From contig NZ_VJZE01000029.1 of NCBI RefSeq assembly GCF_009377205.1, positions 1-39,930 on the forward strand: a stretch of 39,930 nucleotides of DNA, in the 5' to 3' direction. A program made the position numbers and the translations under genes. This document shows, one piece after another, positions 1-7,805 of the stretch (its first letter is position 1; each line of letters starts with the position of its first letter). Source of the stretch: Streptomyces phyllanthi. GTDB taxonomy: Bacteria; Actinomycetota; Actinomycetes; Streptomycetales; Streptomycetaceae. The notes beneath the pieces were generated by a model. That model did no database searches and was not told the origin of the DNA. It was given only the letters and a program-made list of their open reading frames with translations.

Positions 1-89
1 CTCACGCGCTGACCGTTGCGCGATGCGGGATGAACGTCCATCATCAGGAATCCTGTCATTTTAATTTTGTAGCGATGGGTGCAACAGCC

Positions 90-986
90 ATGCCCTTCAG
101 CCCGAACCTCCAGGCCAGAACCATCCAGCTGCTGCTGGGTGGCATGATCTCCCGCGTCCACAAGGACCTGCGCTTCACCGAGATCCCGAAGCACACGGAA
201 TCCCTGCGGGTGGAAACCAGCGCGGGCCCGGTGAACTGCACCGTTTACCGCCCGGCGGCAGCCGCCACGGACACCCCCGCCCCCGTGTACATCAACTTCC
301 ACGGCGGCGGCTTCATCGTCGGCCGCCCCGAACAGGACGACCACATCTGCCGCTACATAGCCTCCGAGGCCGGCTGTGTCGTGATCAACGTGGACTACGC
401 CGTCGCCCCGCAGCGCCGGTACCCCGTCCCCGTCGACCAGGCGTACGACATCACGGCGTGGGTCGCGGAGAACGGCCCCGCCAACAACTGGGACGGCTCG
501 CGACTCGCCGTGGGCGGACACAGCGCCGGGGCCAACCTGACCGCCGCGGTCTGCCGTATCGCCCGGGACCGGGGCACCTTCTCGCCCAAGCTCCAGATCC
601 TCGACTCGGCACCGCTCGACCAGCTCGCCGACCCCGCCACCAAGCACTCCCCCCTCGCCAAGCCGCTGCTCAGCCCCCACTTCATGCGGGTCTTCACCGA
701 CGCCTACGTCCCGGACCCGGCGGACCGCGCCCATCCCCTCGTCTCGCCCGGGCTGGCCGACGACCTCGCCGGACTGCCGCCCGCCCTGGTCATCACCGCG
801 GAGAACGACCGTCTGCGCGACGAGGGTGACGCGTACGCCAAGGCCCTGGACGCCGCGGGCGTCCCGGTCACCCACCGCGTCTTCGAGGGCGTCGACCACT
901 ACTTCACCCACACGGGCCCGGTGCCGATCGGGAAGGAGGCCATCGAACTGATGGCCGCCACCCTGCGCACCGCACTCACGGCCTGA
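90..986 (+). CDS. alpha/beta hydrolase, HSL/acetyl-hydrolase type
   Basis: Probable carboxylic-ester hydrolase of the hormone-sensitive-lipase family acting on small acyl esters; the substrate cannot be read from sequence. Visible motifs are the oxyanion-hole HGGGF, the nucleophile elbow GGHSAG, a likely acid in ENDRLRD and a catalytic His in VDHYF, in the usual order. No signal peptide is seen, so it is probably cytoplasmic. The frame is open from an ATG at 30, but bases 40-80 are AT-rich and look like promoter DNA. I therefore favour the ATG at 90 (298 residues, MPFSPNLQ); the ATG at 75 is also possible, and no strong ribosome-binding site decides. It stands alone upstream of a nuclease-like gene on the same strand. 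Family assignment is confident, start is not. Confidence 0.85.
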   Translation: MPFSPNLQARTIQLLLGGMISRVHKDLRFTEIPKHTESLRVETSAGPVNCTVYRPAAAATDTPAPVYINFHGGGFIVGRPEQDDHICRYIASEAGCVVINVDYAVAPQRRYPVPVDQAYDITAWVAENGPANNWDGSRLAVGGHSAGANLTAAVCRIARDRGTFSPKLQILDSAPLDQLADPATKHSPLAKPLLSPHFMRVFTDAYVPDPADRAHPLVSPGLADDLAGLPPALVITAENDRLRDEGDAYAKALDAAGVPVTHRVFEGVDHYFTHTGPVPIGKEAIELMAATLRTALTA

Positions 987-1130
987 CACGGCCCTGAGCT
1001 TCACGCCGAGCTCCCTGCACCCGTCGTACGGAGACGTGGCAGACCGGCCATGGCCGACTCGCGCCCTTATCCCGCCGCCACGGGCTCCTCAGACTGCCGT
1101 ACACGGGTCTGTGGGGGAGGGGCTTCGATC

Positions 1131-1868
1131 GTGGCTGGGCGTGCGGGGCATGCGGGGAGTGCTGGGCGTGCTGGGCGTGGACGGGGTACGGCTGTGCTCA
1201 GGCGGCGGGTGCGCCGGCTGAAGTCGGCGGCGGCCGTGGGTGGCCTGACGCTGCTCCTGCTGGTGGTGTTCTGGTCGGTGGTGTGGCCGTACGTCACAGG
1301 GGCGTTGCTTGTCGGCGGTGTCGCGGCGACGGGATGGTGGCTGTGGCGTACGGACCGGCTCGTCCGAGGGCGGGACCGTCTCTGGCGGCAGGAGGAGGCG
1401 GTGAGGGCCGGTCGTCGGACACTCGCCGAGGTGGACGCGATGACCGGCACCGAGTTCGAGGACCTGGTCGCGAGCCTCTGCCGGCGGGACGGGTGTACAG
1501 ACGTCCGGCGGGTGGGCGGCGCGAACGACAACGGCGCCGACGTCGTGGGCCGCCTCCCGGACGGCCGGAGCGTGGTGATCCAGTGCAAGCGCTACGCGCC
1601 GACCAGCACCATCGCGAGCCGTGAGCTGCGTGATCTGCTGGGCGCCAAGGTGCACTTCGGGGCCGACCTGGCGGTGTTCGTCACGACCACGCGCTTCAGC
1701 CGCCCCTCCGAGAGGTTCGCGCTGCAGCACGGCATTCTCGCCGTACACCGGGATCACCTCGGGCTGTGGAACAACGGGGCCTCCCTGCTGTCCCTGAGCG
1801 AGGTGAACGGCCGGGGGCAGGGCGACTCCCGTCACCGGGCGCGCTGGAAGCAGGCGTACGGGAAGTGA
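1131..1868 (+). CDS. membrane-anchored Mrr-like restriction endonuclease domain protein
   Basis: A short basic N-terminus is followed by two hydrophobic segments (around LTLLLLVVFWSVVW and TGALLVGGVAATGWWLW) and a C-terminal PD-(D/E)XK domain of the Mrr_cat type. The domain shows the expected acids and lysine: an early Glu in TEFEDLV, Asp in NGADVVG and the QCKRY strand. Known Mrr proteins cleave modified DNA; here the fold and active site are intact but membrane anchoring suggests another setting. The frame is open from 1050, but the GTG at 1131 follows a GGGGGAGGGG tract by 8 nt and is preferred; a GTG at 1194 would give a still shorter N-terminus. No methyltransferase or specificity gene is adjacent. 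Role (defence, DNA degradation or other) is inference. Confidence 0.8.
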   Translation: MAGRAGHAGSAGRAGRGRGTAVLRRRVRRLKSAAAVGGLTLLLLVVFWSVVWPYVTGALLVGGVAATGWWLWRTDRLVRGRDRLWRQEEAVRAGRRTLAEVDAMTGTEFEDLVASLCRRDGCTDVRRVGGANDNGADVVGRLPDGRSVVIQCKRYAPTSTIASRELRDLLGAKVHFGADLAVFVTTTRFSRPSERFALQHGILAVHRDHLGLWNNGASLLSLSEVNGRGQGDSRHRARWKQAYGK

Positions 1869-1975
1869 CCGGCCGCGTGAACCGAGGTGCCGGAACTCGC
1901 GTCGAACTTGGTGGTGACACTGCGGGATGACGACGACGAGGGGGCCGGCGCTTGAGGATCGGTGCGGAGGCTGTG

Positions 1976-2024
1976 CCTGACCCTGACCCTGACTCCGCCC
2001 CTGACTCCGCCCCTGGCCCCGCCC
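1976..2024 (+). repeat. short tandem repeat, CTGACTCCGCCC unit
   Basis: Imperfect tandem copies of CTGACTCCGCCC-like units precede the hypothetical membrane protein. If the TTG at 1952 were the true start they would encode a DP/SAP-rich tail; otherwise they lie in the leader. Confidence 0.6.
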
Positions 2025-2083
2025 CCGGTCGCGAGGCGGGCGTAGGCGGCGGCCGTCCCTCGCCCCCGCCGACAGGACGTCGG

Positions 2084-3379
2084 GTGCTGTCGCACCGGTC
2101 GCGTCGGCTGGTCGCCGTGCCGGTCGCCGTGCTGGTCAGCCTCTGTGCCCTGCTCGGCGCGGTGCGGCTGGTCGTGCCCGCCACCGCGGGCACGGACGAG
2201 GAGCCGCCCGGGGTCCGGCGGCAGCTGACGTTCCTGCGTGAGGCGCTGGACGACGGGGCCGGCGACGAGGCGCAGGGGATGTTCCCGGAGGGCTACTTCT
2301 TCCTCCACGCGCTCTACGGTCTGAGCTGGGTCGAGATCGGGATGCGCGAACCGGTCGCCGAACGCTCGACGTCGCTCCGAGAGGCACGGTGGGCGCTGGG
2401 GCGGCTGGACTCCCCGGCCGGCCGCGCCCCGTTCAGCCCGGACCTCACCCCTCCGTACGGCGTCTTCCACCGCGGCTGGAGCAACTGGCTGCGCGGCGGG
2501 GTGCTCAGCCTGCAACCGGCCGGGCACCGCGATCCGGCCGAGGTGCGCCGGTTCAGCCGCGACTCGGCCGCGCTGGGTGCGGCTTTCGACGCCTCACGGT
2601 CGCCGTATCTGCAGGCGTACCCCGGTCAGGCGTGGCCGGTCGACTCGACCGTGGCGGTCGCGTCGCTGCGGTTGCACGACACCCTGCTGCCCGACCGGTT
2701 CACCGAAACGGTCCAGCGGTGGCTGCGGGACGTGCGCACGCGGCTCGACCCGCGCACCGGGCTGCTCCCGCACCGGACCGACCCGGACACCGGTGACCCG
2801 ATCGAGGTGGCCAGGGGCACGTCGCAGAGCGTCATCCAGCGCTTCCTGATCGACATCGACCCGGTCTTCGCCGGTGAGCAGTACCTGCGCTTCCGCGACC
2901 GGTACGTCGTCTCCCCGCTCGGCCTCGGACCGGCCGTACGGGAGTACCCCGACGGCATGGACGGCCCGGCCGACGTCGACTCCGGCCCGCTCCCGCTCGG
3001 CGTGAGCCTGTCGGCGAGCGTGGTCACCCTCGGCGCGGCCCAGGTCCACGGCGACGCTCCGCTCGCCACCGCGCTGGCAGGCGTCAGCGAACTGGCCGGC
3101 CTGCCGGTCGACACCCCGCGGACCAAGCGGTACGCCTTCGGCCTGATCCCGGTCGGCGACGCGTTCCTGGCCTGGTCGAAGACCGCCCGGCCGTGGGTGA
3201 CGAAGACGCCGACCGCGCCCCCGGCGCAGACCTCGGCGTGGTGGCGCGTCCCGCTGCTGACGCTCCTGGCCGTACTGGGCACGGCGCCATGGCTGCCCGC
3301 CCTGATACGCCACCACAGGCGCCGCCGCACCCGCCGCCGGGAACCGGCTGCCCCGGCAACCGCGGGGAGTGGGCGCTGA
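2084..3379 (+). CDS. hypothetical membrane-tethered extracytoplasmic protein
   Basis: I do not recognise a characterised family. From the GTG at 2084 (431 residues) there is a basic start, one hydrophobic helix (VAVPVAVLVSLCALLGAV), a large soluble domain of about 340 residues, a second helix (VPLLTLLAVLGTAPWLPAL) and a short Arg-rich tail, predicting an extracytoplasmic domain anchored at both ends. The soluble part is rich in Trp/Tyr/Arg and has GWSNWLRGG, QAWPVDSTVA and DVDSGPLPLG, somewhat like alpha/alpha-barrel proteins; this is only an impression. The frame stays open back to a TTG at 1952, which would add a Pro/Asp-rich tail encoded by a 12-bp repeat; the GTG at 2084 has a nearby AGGA and puts the signal anchor at the N-terminus. 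Function unknown. Confidence 0.75.
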   Translation: MLSHRSRRLVAVPVAVLVSLCALLGAVRLVVPATAGTDEEPPGVRRQLTFLREALDDGAGDEAQGMFPEGYFFLHALYGLSWVEIGMREPVAERSTSLREARWALGRLDSPAGRAPFSPDLTPPYGVFHRGWSNWLRGGVLSLQPAGHRDPAEVRRFSRDSAALGAAFDASRSPYLQAYPGQAWPVDSTVAVASLRLHDTLLPDRFTETVQRWLRDVRTRLDPRTGLLPHRTDPDTGDPIEVARGTSQSVIQRFLIDIDPVFAGEQYLRFRDRYVVSPLGLGPAVREYPDGMDGPADVDSGPLPLGVSLSASVVTLGAAQVHGDAPLATALAGVSELAGLPVDTPRTKRYAFGLIPVGDAFLAWSKTARPWVTKTPTAPPAQTSAWWRVPLLTLLAVLGTAPWLPALIRHHRRRRTRRREPAAPATAGSGR

Positions 3380-3384
3380 CCGCA

Positions 3385-3462
3385 CGTACTGGCCGGACGC
3401 GGCTGCTGTTCGTCGCGGACCGGATCCCGCTGGAGCTGGGGGCGATCGTCGAGCTCCTGACC
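3385..3462 (+). pseudogene. short relic of an uncharacterised protein
   Basis: One frame reads RTRLLFVADRIPLELGAIVE, which resembles a motif (RTRLxFVADRIPxELxxIVEFLN) that I remember from actinobacterial hypothetical nuclease-like proteins. There is no start signal and nothing recognisable on either side, and the piece lies between the end of the upstream gene and the end of the convergent permease. It is best read as a remnant of about 26 codons. The family recall is from memory, so confidence is low. Confidence 0.3.
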
Positions 3463-3486
3463 GACCCCCTCAGACCCGACCATCCC

Positions 3487-4761
3487 TCAGGCCCGCCAGC
3501 CGGACTCCGCGGCGCGCCGAGCCAACGAGTCGAAGACCACCGCGGTGAACAGCACCCCGCCGGTGATCATGAACTGGACCGGGGGCTGGACCCCCAGCAG
3601 CGCCATGCCCGAGGCGATCGACTGGATGATGAGCACCCCCAGCAGCGCCGACCAGGTCGAGCCGCGTCCGCCGAACAGGCTGGTGCCACCGATGATGGCA
3701 GCGGCGATGGCGCTGATCAGCAGCATGCCGGAACCCGGGACCTGGCTCGCCGAGGTGACCCGCGACGCCACGAACAGGCCGCCGACCGCGGCCAGGGTCC
3801 CCGACACCATGAACACCGAGATCCGCACGCGCACCACATCGACCCCGGTCCGCCGGGCCGCCTCCACACCGCCGCCCAGCGCGAGGACCTGCCGGCCGTA
3901 GGGCGTGCGGCGCAGGAAGAAGTCCGAGGCGACGATGACTCCGAGGAAGAGCACGAGTGCCAGCGGCAGGCCCTCGAACCGGCCCAGCACGTGGACGGCG
4001 GCGAACGCGACCACCGCGAGGAGGGCTGTACGAGCCCAGATCTCGCCCACCGGTCGGCACGGCATCCCGGCGGTGCTGCGGCGCCTCCGGTCGTGATAGG
4101 AGACGAGCAGGTACGCGGCCGTGCCGAGCGCCGCCAGGCCGTAGGTGGTGACGGCGGCGCTGAAGTAGCGGCTGGTCAGCGCGGCGACCAGCCCGTCCTG
4201 GTTGAAATGGATGGTGCTCTCCGTCCCCAGCAGGTAGAGCATCAGGCCGTTCCAGGACAGCAGGCCCGCCAGGGTGACGACGAACGCGGGTACGCCGATC
4301 TTGGCGAAGGAGAACCCGTGGACGGCCCCGGCGGCCGCGCCGGAGGCGACCGCGACGATCGCGGCGAGCCATTCCGGTATTCCGAGGTTCACGTACAGCG
4401 CCGCGAACAGGGCGCCCGCCAGCCCGGCGAGCGAGCCCACCGCGAGGTCGATCTCGCCGATCAGCAGGACGAAGACGATGCCGACGGCGATGATGCCGGT
4501 CCCGACGATGTCCACGCTGAGAACGGACAGGTTGCGCGGTGTGAGGAAGTTGTCGTTGAGCCCCTGGAAGACCGACCAGGTCACGGCGAGAGCGAGCAGC
4601 GCCGGGACCGGGCCGAGTCGACCCTCGTGCACTCTGCGACGCACCGCGCCGGCGTTCGCCCTGAGACGTTCGGTGTACCACCGGTGTCCCTCACGGCGAC
4701 GACCGGCCTCGGGCGCGGCATCGGCGGCGCGCGCCCGGGCCCGCCTCCCCCTCACGGCCAT
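3487..4761 (-). CDS. sugar ABC transporter permease (XylH/RbsC-type)
   Basis: Membrane subunit of a carbohydrate importer of the BPD_transp_2 family (xylose/ribose class). The 424-residue protein has a basic cytoplasmic N-terminus of about 48 residues and about ten hydrophobic helices. Family-typical segments include LLIGEIDLAVGSLAGL, a coupling-helix region around GGGVEAARRTGVDVVRVRI, and the C-terminal AAAIIGGTSLFGGRGS. Its start overlaps the last 10 bases of the ATPase gene, so the two are translationally coupled. It is the last gene of a minus-strand operon (binding lipoprotein, ATPase, permease) and ends facing the plus-strand gene at 2084-3379. The closest class by eye is D-xylose/multiple-sugar permeases; the substrate is not established. 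No regulator is adjacent. Confidence 0.92.
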   Translation of the reverse strand: MAVRGRRARARAADAAPEAGRRREGHRWYTERLRANAGAVRRRVHEGRLGPVPALLALAVTWSVFQGLNDNFLTPRNLSVLSVDIVGTGIIAVGIVFVLLIGEIDLAVGSLAGLAGALFAALYVNLGIPEWLAAIVAVASGAAAGAVHGFSFAKIGVPAFVVTLAGLLSWNGLMLYLLGTESTIHFNQDGLVAALTSRYFSAAVTTYGLAALGTAAYLLVSYHDRRRRSTAGMPCRPVGEIWARTALLAVVAFAAVHVLGRFEGLPLALVLFLGVIVASDFFLRRTPYGRQVLALGGGVEAARRTGVDVVRVRISVFMVSGTLAAVGGLFVASRVTSASQVPGSGMLLISAIAAAIIGGTSLFGGRGSTWSALLGVLIIQSIASGMALLGVQPPVQFMITGGVLFTAVVFDSLARRAAESGWRA

Positions 4762-5531
4762 GCCTCCTCCGGGCGTGACGGTCGGGGGGTGGTGGTGTTG
4801 TCCGCCGCGCCGGTGATGGAGGAGATGATCTGCTCCTGGGAGGTGGTGTTCACGTCGAAGACGCCGTTGTTGCGGCCGAGGCGCAGGACGGCGACCCGGT
4901 CGGCGACCGCCTTGATGTCACCCATGTTGTGGCTGATGAGGAGCACCCCGAGACCCCGGTCCCGCAGTTCCTCGATGAGGTCCAGGAGCTGACTGGTCTG
5001 CTCGATGCCCAGGGCGGTGGTGGGCTCGTCGAGCAGGAGCAGTCTGGGCTCGCCGACGAACGAGCGGGTGATCGCGACGACCTGCCGCTGGCCGCTGGAC
5101 AGGGCGGCGAGCGGCACGCGCACGTCGGGGACGCGGATGGACAGCGTATGCAGCAGCTGACGGGTGCGGCGCTCCATCTCCACCTCGTCGAGGACGCCGA
5201 ACCGGTGGATCTCCCGCCCGAGGAAGAGATTGCCGACGACATCGAGATTGCCGCACATCGCCAGATCCTGATAGACGGTCGCGATACCCAGGACCTGGGC
5301 ATCCTGGGGGCGCCTGATCTGGACGGCACTGCCCTGCCACTCGATGACGCCCTTGTCGGCGGGACCGACCCCCGAGATCACCTTGACCAGGGTGGACTTG
5401 CCCGCGGCGTTGTCGCCCATCAGGGCGACCACCTCCCCGGCCCTGATCTCCAGCTCGACATCCACCAGCGCCTGGACGGCGGCGAAGCGCTTGGAGACGC
5501 CGCGCAACGCCAGCAGGGGCTGAACCGGCAC
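4752..5531 (-). CDS. sugar ABC transporter ATP-binding protein, single-domain
   Basis: ATPase subunit energising the adjacent permease. The 259-residue protein carries one complete ABC domain: Walker A GDNAAGKST, signature SSGQRQ, Walker B LLLLDEPTTAL and the switch His in SHNM. Enterobacterial XylG/RbsA proteins carry two such domains in about 500 residues, so this one presumably works as a homodimer, as in other actinobacterial sugar importers. The frame is open far upstream, overlapping the binding-protein gene, but a GTG at 5531 follows a near-perfect AAGGAGGTGA Shine-Dalgarno at 5536-5545, which fixes the start. The gene lies 44 bases after the binding-protein stop and overlaps the permease start. 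Confidence 0.93.
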   Translation of the reverse strand: MPVQPLLALRGVSKRFAAVQALVDVELEIRAGEVVALMGDNAAGKSTLVKVISGVGPADKGVIEWQGSAVQIRRPQDAQVLGIATVYQDLAMCGNLDVVGNLFLGREIHRFGVLDEVEMERRTRQLLHTLSIRVPDVRVPLAALSSGQRQVVAITRSFVGEPRLLLLDEPTTALGIEQTSQLLDLIEELRDRGLGVLLISHNMGDIKAVADRVAVLRLGRNNGVFDVNTTSQEQIISSITGAADNTTTPRPSRPEEAWP

Positions 5532-5575
5532 GGGGTCACCTCCTTCCGCCTTCCAGGAGAGCCGAGGAGAGGAGC

Positions 5576-6790
5576 TCAAGGGGTGAGTCCGGCCTCGGCG
5601 CAGGCGGCCCGGAGCTCCGGGGTGCAGATCTGGTCGATGGTGTACAGACCGTCCTTCACCAGCGTGTCCTTGATGTTGTCGACCGTCACCGAGACCGACG
5701 GGAGCAGGACCGCCGGGATGTCCTTCGTGGTGGCGTTGTCGACGGTGCCGGGGGCGATGGACTCGACCGACTCGCCGCGCCCCAGGGCGACGGCCATCGC
5801 GGCGGCGGCGTCGGCCGCGGGCTGGAAGGGCTTGTAGACGGTCATGTACTGGTCGCCCTTGACGATGCGGCGCACGGCCGCGAGGTCGGCGTCCTGGCCG
5901 GTGATCGGGGGCAGCGGGCTGACCTCGGCGGAGTTGAGGGCGGAGACCACGGCGCCGGCGAGGCTGTCGTTGGCAGCCAGAACACCGTCGATGTTGCCCG
6001 CGCCCAGGGCGGCGATGGCGCCGGTCATGTTGACGTAGGCGTTCTCCGGCCGCCACCCGACGGTGTCGTACGACTTGCCGATCCTCACCTTGTCCTGGAG
6101 GACGGAGAGCGATCCCCGCTTGAACCAGCCGGCATTGGGATCGATCGTGGCGCCGTTCATCATGACGATCTGACCGCCGTCCGCCTTGGCGCCCATGGCC
6201 TTCAGGAGCGCCTCGGCCTGGAGTCTGCCGACCTCCGCACCGTCGAAGGTGACGTAACCGGAGATCGGGCCCTGCGCGAGCCGGTCATAGGCGACGACCG
6301 GGATGCCGGCCCGGTCCGCGGCCTCGACCGACGAGCGCAGCAGCTGGGGGTCGACGGCGGCGAGGATCAGGACATCCACACCCTTGGTGATCATGGCCTC
6401 GAGCTGCTGCCGCTGGACCGTCGACTCGGGCGAGGCGGCGACGGTCGCCGCCGGGCAGTCCGGGCACAGCTCTTCCAGCTTCTTCTCGATCAGGGGCCGG
6501 TCGAACTGTCCGAAGCGAGAGGCCCCGCCCCCCGGGAGCAGCACGCCGACACTGAGGCTGTCGTCACCGCTCCCGCCGCCCCCGCCGCAGGCCCCGGACA
6601 GGGCCAGACCGGCGGCGACCGCGATCGCCACGAACACACGGGTGAGGGGCCCACGCCTCATGGGCCCATGCTTCACGGGCCCACGCCTCATGGGCCCATG
6701 CGTCACGGACCCATGCTTCACGGGCCCACGCCTCACGGCTCTGCGCTTCACGGCCGGCTTCACGGCCGAAAGACCGGCACCGAGACCCAT
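5576..6790 (-). CDS. sugar-binding lipoprotein of an ABC importer (XylF-like)
   Basis: Extracytoplasmic solute-binding protein of the Peripla_BP_4 family that would capture a sugar for the permease/ATPase pair downstream. It starts at an ATG preceded by TAAGGAAC (404 residues). A hydrophobic signal (VFVAIAVAAGLALSGAC) ends in a lipobox with Cys68, then a Gly/Ser linker and the two-lobed domain; VVAYDRL and the following ISGYVTFDGAEVGRLQA resemble xylose-binding XylF. Unusually, about 50 residues precede the signal helix, including a basic pentapeptide array (VRRGP, VKHGS, VTHGP, MRRGP, VKHGP, MRRGP) encoded by a 15-bp tandem repeat. In-frame ATGs inside the array, such as 6661 (MRRGPLTRVF), could give a normal-length signal peptide. 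First gene of the operon. Confidence 0.92.
   Translation of the reverse strand: MGLGAGLSAVKPAVKRRAVRRGPVKHGSVTHGPMRRGPVKHGPMRRGPLTRVFVAIAVAAGLALSGACGGGGGSGDDSLSVGVLLPGGGASRFGQFDRPLIEKKLEELCPDCPAATVAASPESTVQRQQLEAMITKGVDVLILAAVDPQLLRSSVEAADRAGIPVVAYDRLAQGPISGYVTFDGAEVGRLQAEALLKAMGAKADGGQIVMMNGATIDPNAGWFKRGSLSVLQDKVRIGKSYDTVGWRPENAYVNMTGAIAALGAGNIDGVLAANDSLAGAVVSALNSAEVSPLPPITGQDADLAAVRRIVKGDQYMTVYKPFQPAADAAAAMAVALGRGESVESIAPGTVDNATTKDIPAVLLPSVSVTVDNIKDTLVKDGLYTIDQICTPELRAACAEAGLTP
6647..6763 (-). repeat. 15-bp tandem repeat in the lipoprotein 5' coding region
   Basis: Seven 15-bp units of consensus GGGCCCAYGCYTCAY (plus-strand reading) run from 6647 to 6751, followed by a 12-bp degenerate unit to 6763. 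Being a multiple of three, the array stays in frame and encodes basic pentapeptides ahead of the signal helix. Several units contain an ATG in frame, so copy-number change could move or multiply translation starts. Confidence 0.9.
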
Positions 6791-6930
6791 CTTCGGTTCC
6801 TTAGAAATCTGCCCCTTGGGGATCTGTCCGACTTTGGCCCGTAATGAGAGTTCAATCACCAGCGTAGCCAAGCCGTCGGCATCCCGTGTCCAGGCTCGAC
6901 CGCCCGTCCGGCAGTGCCGGTGGACAGAGC

Positions 6931-7008
6931 GGAACCAGGCCTCCAAACGGCCCCTGAAACCACACAGGGGCCCGATCCGCGATGCGGATCAGGCCCCTGA
7001 CCTGGTAC
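6931..7008 (-). repeat. direct-repeat copy B of the tRNA-Pro 3' flank
   Basis: About 78 bp aligning, with scattered mismatches and one gap, to 14201-14279 next to tRNA-Pro in the same orientation. The best block is a 22-nt exact match, 6983-7004 against 14254-14275. The two copies bracket about 7.3 kb. Confidence 0.75.
6965..6999 (-). terminator. stem-loop terminator after the small secreted protein gene
   Basis: A 35-nt inverted repeat (arms beginning CAGGGGCC and ending GGCCCCTG, three-nt loop) lies 36 bases beyond the stop of the minus-strand gene at 7035 and upstream of the ABC operon. It is the same structure as the tRNA-Pro terminator at 14236-14270. Confidence 0.7.
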
Positions 7009-7034
7009 GTGCGTCAGTGCCGAGGTCGGACCGA

Positions 7035-7607
7035 TCAGACCGAGCGGGTGCCCTTGAAGCCGTAGTGGCGGACGTCCCTGCCGTCCTCGTCCCAGTTCAG
7101 CCTCAGCGCGCCGTCGGCGTATGCGCTCTTGCTGCCCACCTTCTTCTTGATCGTGGACGAGGTCCACGAACCGTTGCCGTTGCCGTCCATGGCCGCCAGC
7201 TTGGACTTGATGTCGAAGTCCTTCTTCTTCAGGACGGTGTCCGCGTTGGCGTCGGCACGCTTGAGGTACAGCCGGAAGTGGGCGCTGTCGAAGGTTTCCG
7301 AGAGGTCGGACCCGGAGTACCACGGAGGAGCGTCCCAGCTCACCGTGGCCTTGGCGTAGACGTAATCACCGGACCTGGCCACGCAGTTCTTGACGGTGAA
7401 GTCCCAGTTGTCGGCCCAGGGGCCGGAGTACCCCGCGTCGTCGATGGTGCGGGAGCTGTCCTTGCACTTCCAGCTCAGCGCGGACGCCGGGGAGACGGTC
7501 AGCAACGACGCGCCGACGACGGTGGCGCCGACCAGCGCGACCGACATGACCTTCCTGCTCGCGGACGACCGCTGCGCAGGCGATATTCGACGCAGATTCA
7601 GTTTCAT
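7035..7607 (-). CDS. small secreted hypothetical protein
   Basis: A 190-residue protein with a Sec signal peptide: basic n-region (MKLNLRRI...SRK), hydrophobic core (VMSVALVGATVVGASLLTV) and a cleavage site near SPASA. The mature part is about 145 residues, rich in Trp, Tyr, Asp and Lys, with two Cys (WKCKDSS and VKNCVAR) that could form a disulfide. I recognise no family. The start is the ATG at 7607 behind GAGGGGCCC; an upstream in-frame ATG at 7655 lies inside a perfect hairpin and is rejected. The gene is monocistronic between its leader hairpin and the terminator at 6965-6999. Confidence 0.8.
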   Translation of the reverse strand: MKLNLRRISPAQRSSASRKVMSVALVGATVVGASLLTVSPASALSWKCKDSSRTIDDAGYSGPWADNWDFTVKNCVARSGDYVYAKATVSWDAPPWYSGSDLSETFDSAHFRLYLKRADANADTVLKKKDFDIKSKLAAMDGNGNGSWTSSTIKKKVGSKSAYADGALRLNWDEDGRDVRHYGFKGTRSV

Positions 7608-7621
7608 GGGCCCCTCGTTGT

Positions 7622-7656
7622 GGTGATCGATCTCTGCTTCGCAGAGATCGATCACC
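7622..7656 (-). promoter_or_regulatory. perfect 16-bp inverted repeat in the leader
   Basis: Arms 7622-7637 and 7641-7656 are exact complements (GGTGATCGATCTCTGC) around a 3-nt loop. The structure sits 15 bases before the start codon of the small secreted protein, overlapping the region just upstream of the ribosome-binding site. It could be an mRNA hairpin, an attenuator or a dimeric operator. Confidence 0.75.
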
Positions 7657-7805
7657 CTACAACGCCTTCACGGCTGCACATGATCCAGCCAAGTAGCGAC
7701 GCGGACAGCGCAGTTGGCAATCCCGACCGCAATCCCCACCGCAACCGCAACCGCAGAGGTGCCGAGCGCCTCCGTCTGGTGGATCGGGCCCCTCCTGGGC
7801 TCCGC

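Noticed and set aside
5532..6056. N-terminal extension of the ABC ATPase into the binding-protein gene
   Set aside because: A strong Shine-Dalgarno sits just before the GTG at 5531, and the upstream translation is the shadow of the lipoprotein gene.
6641..6770. CRISPR array
   Set aside because: The units are contiguous 15-bp tandem repeats inside a coding region, with no unique spacers.
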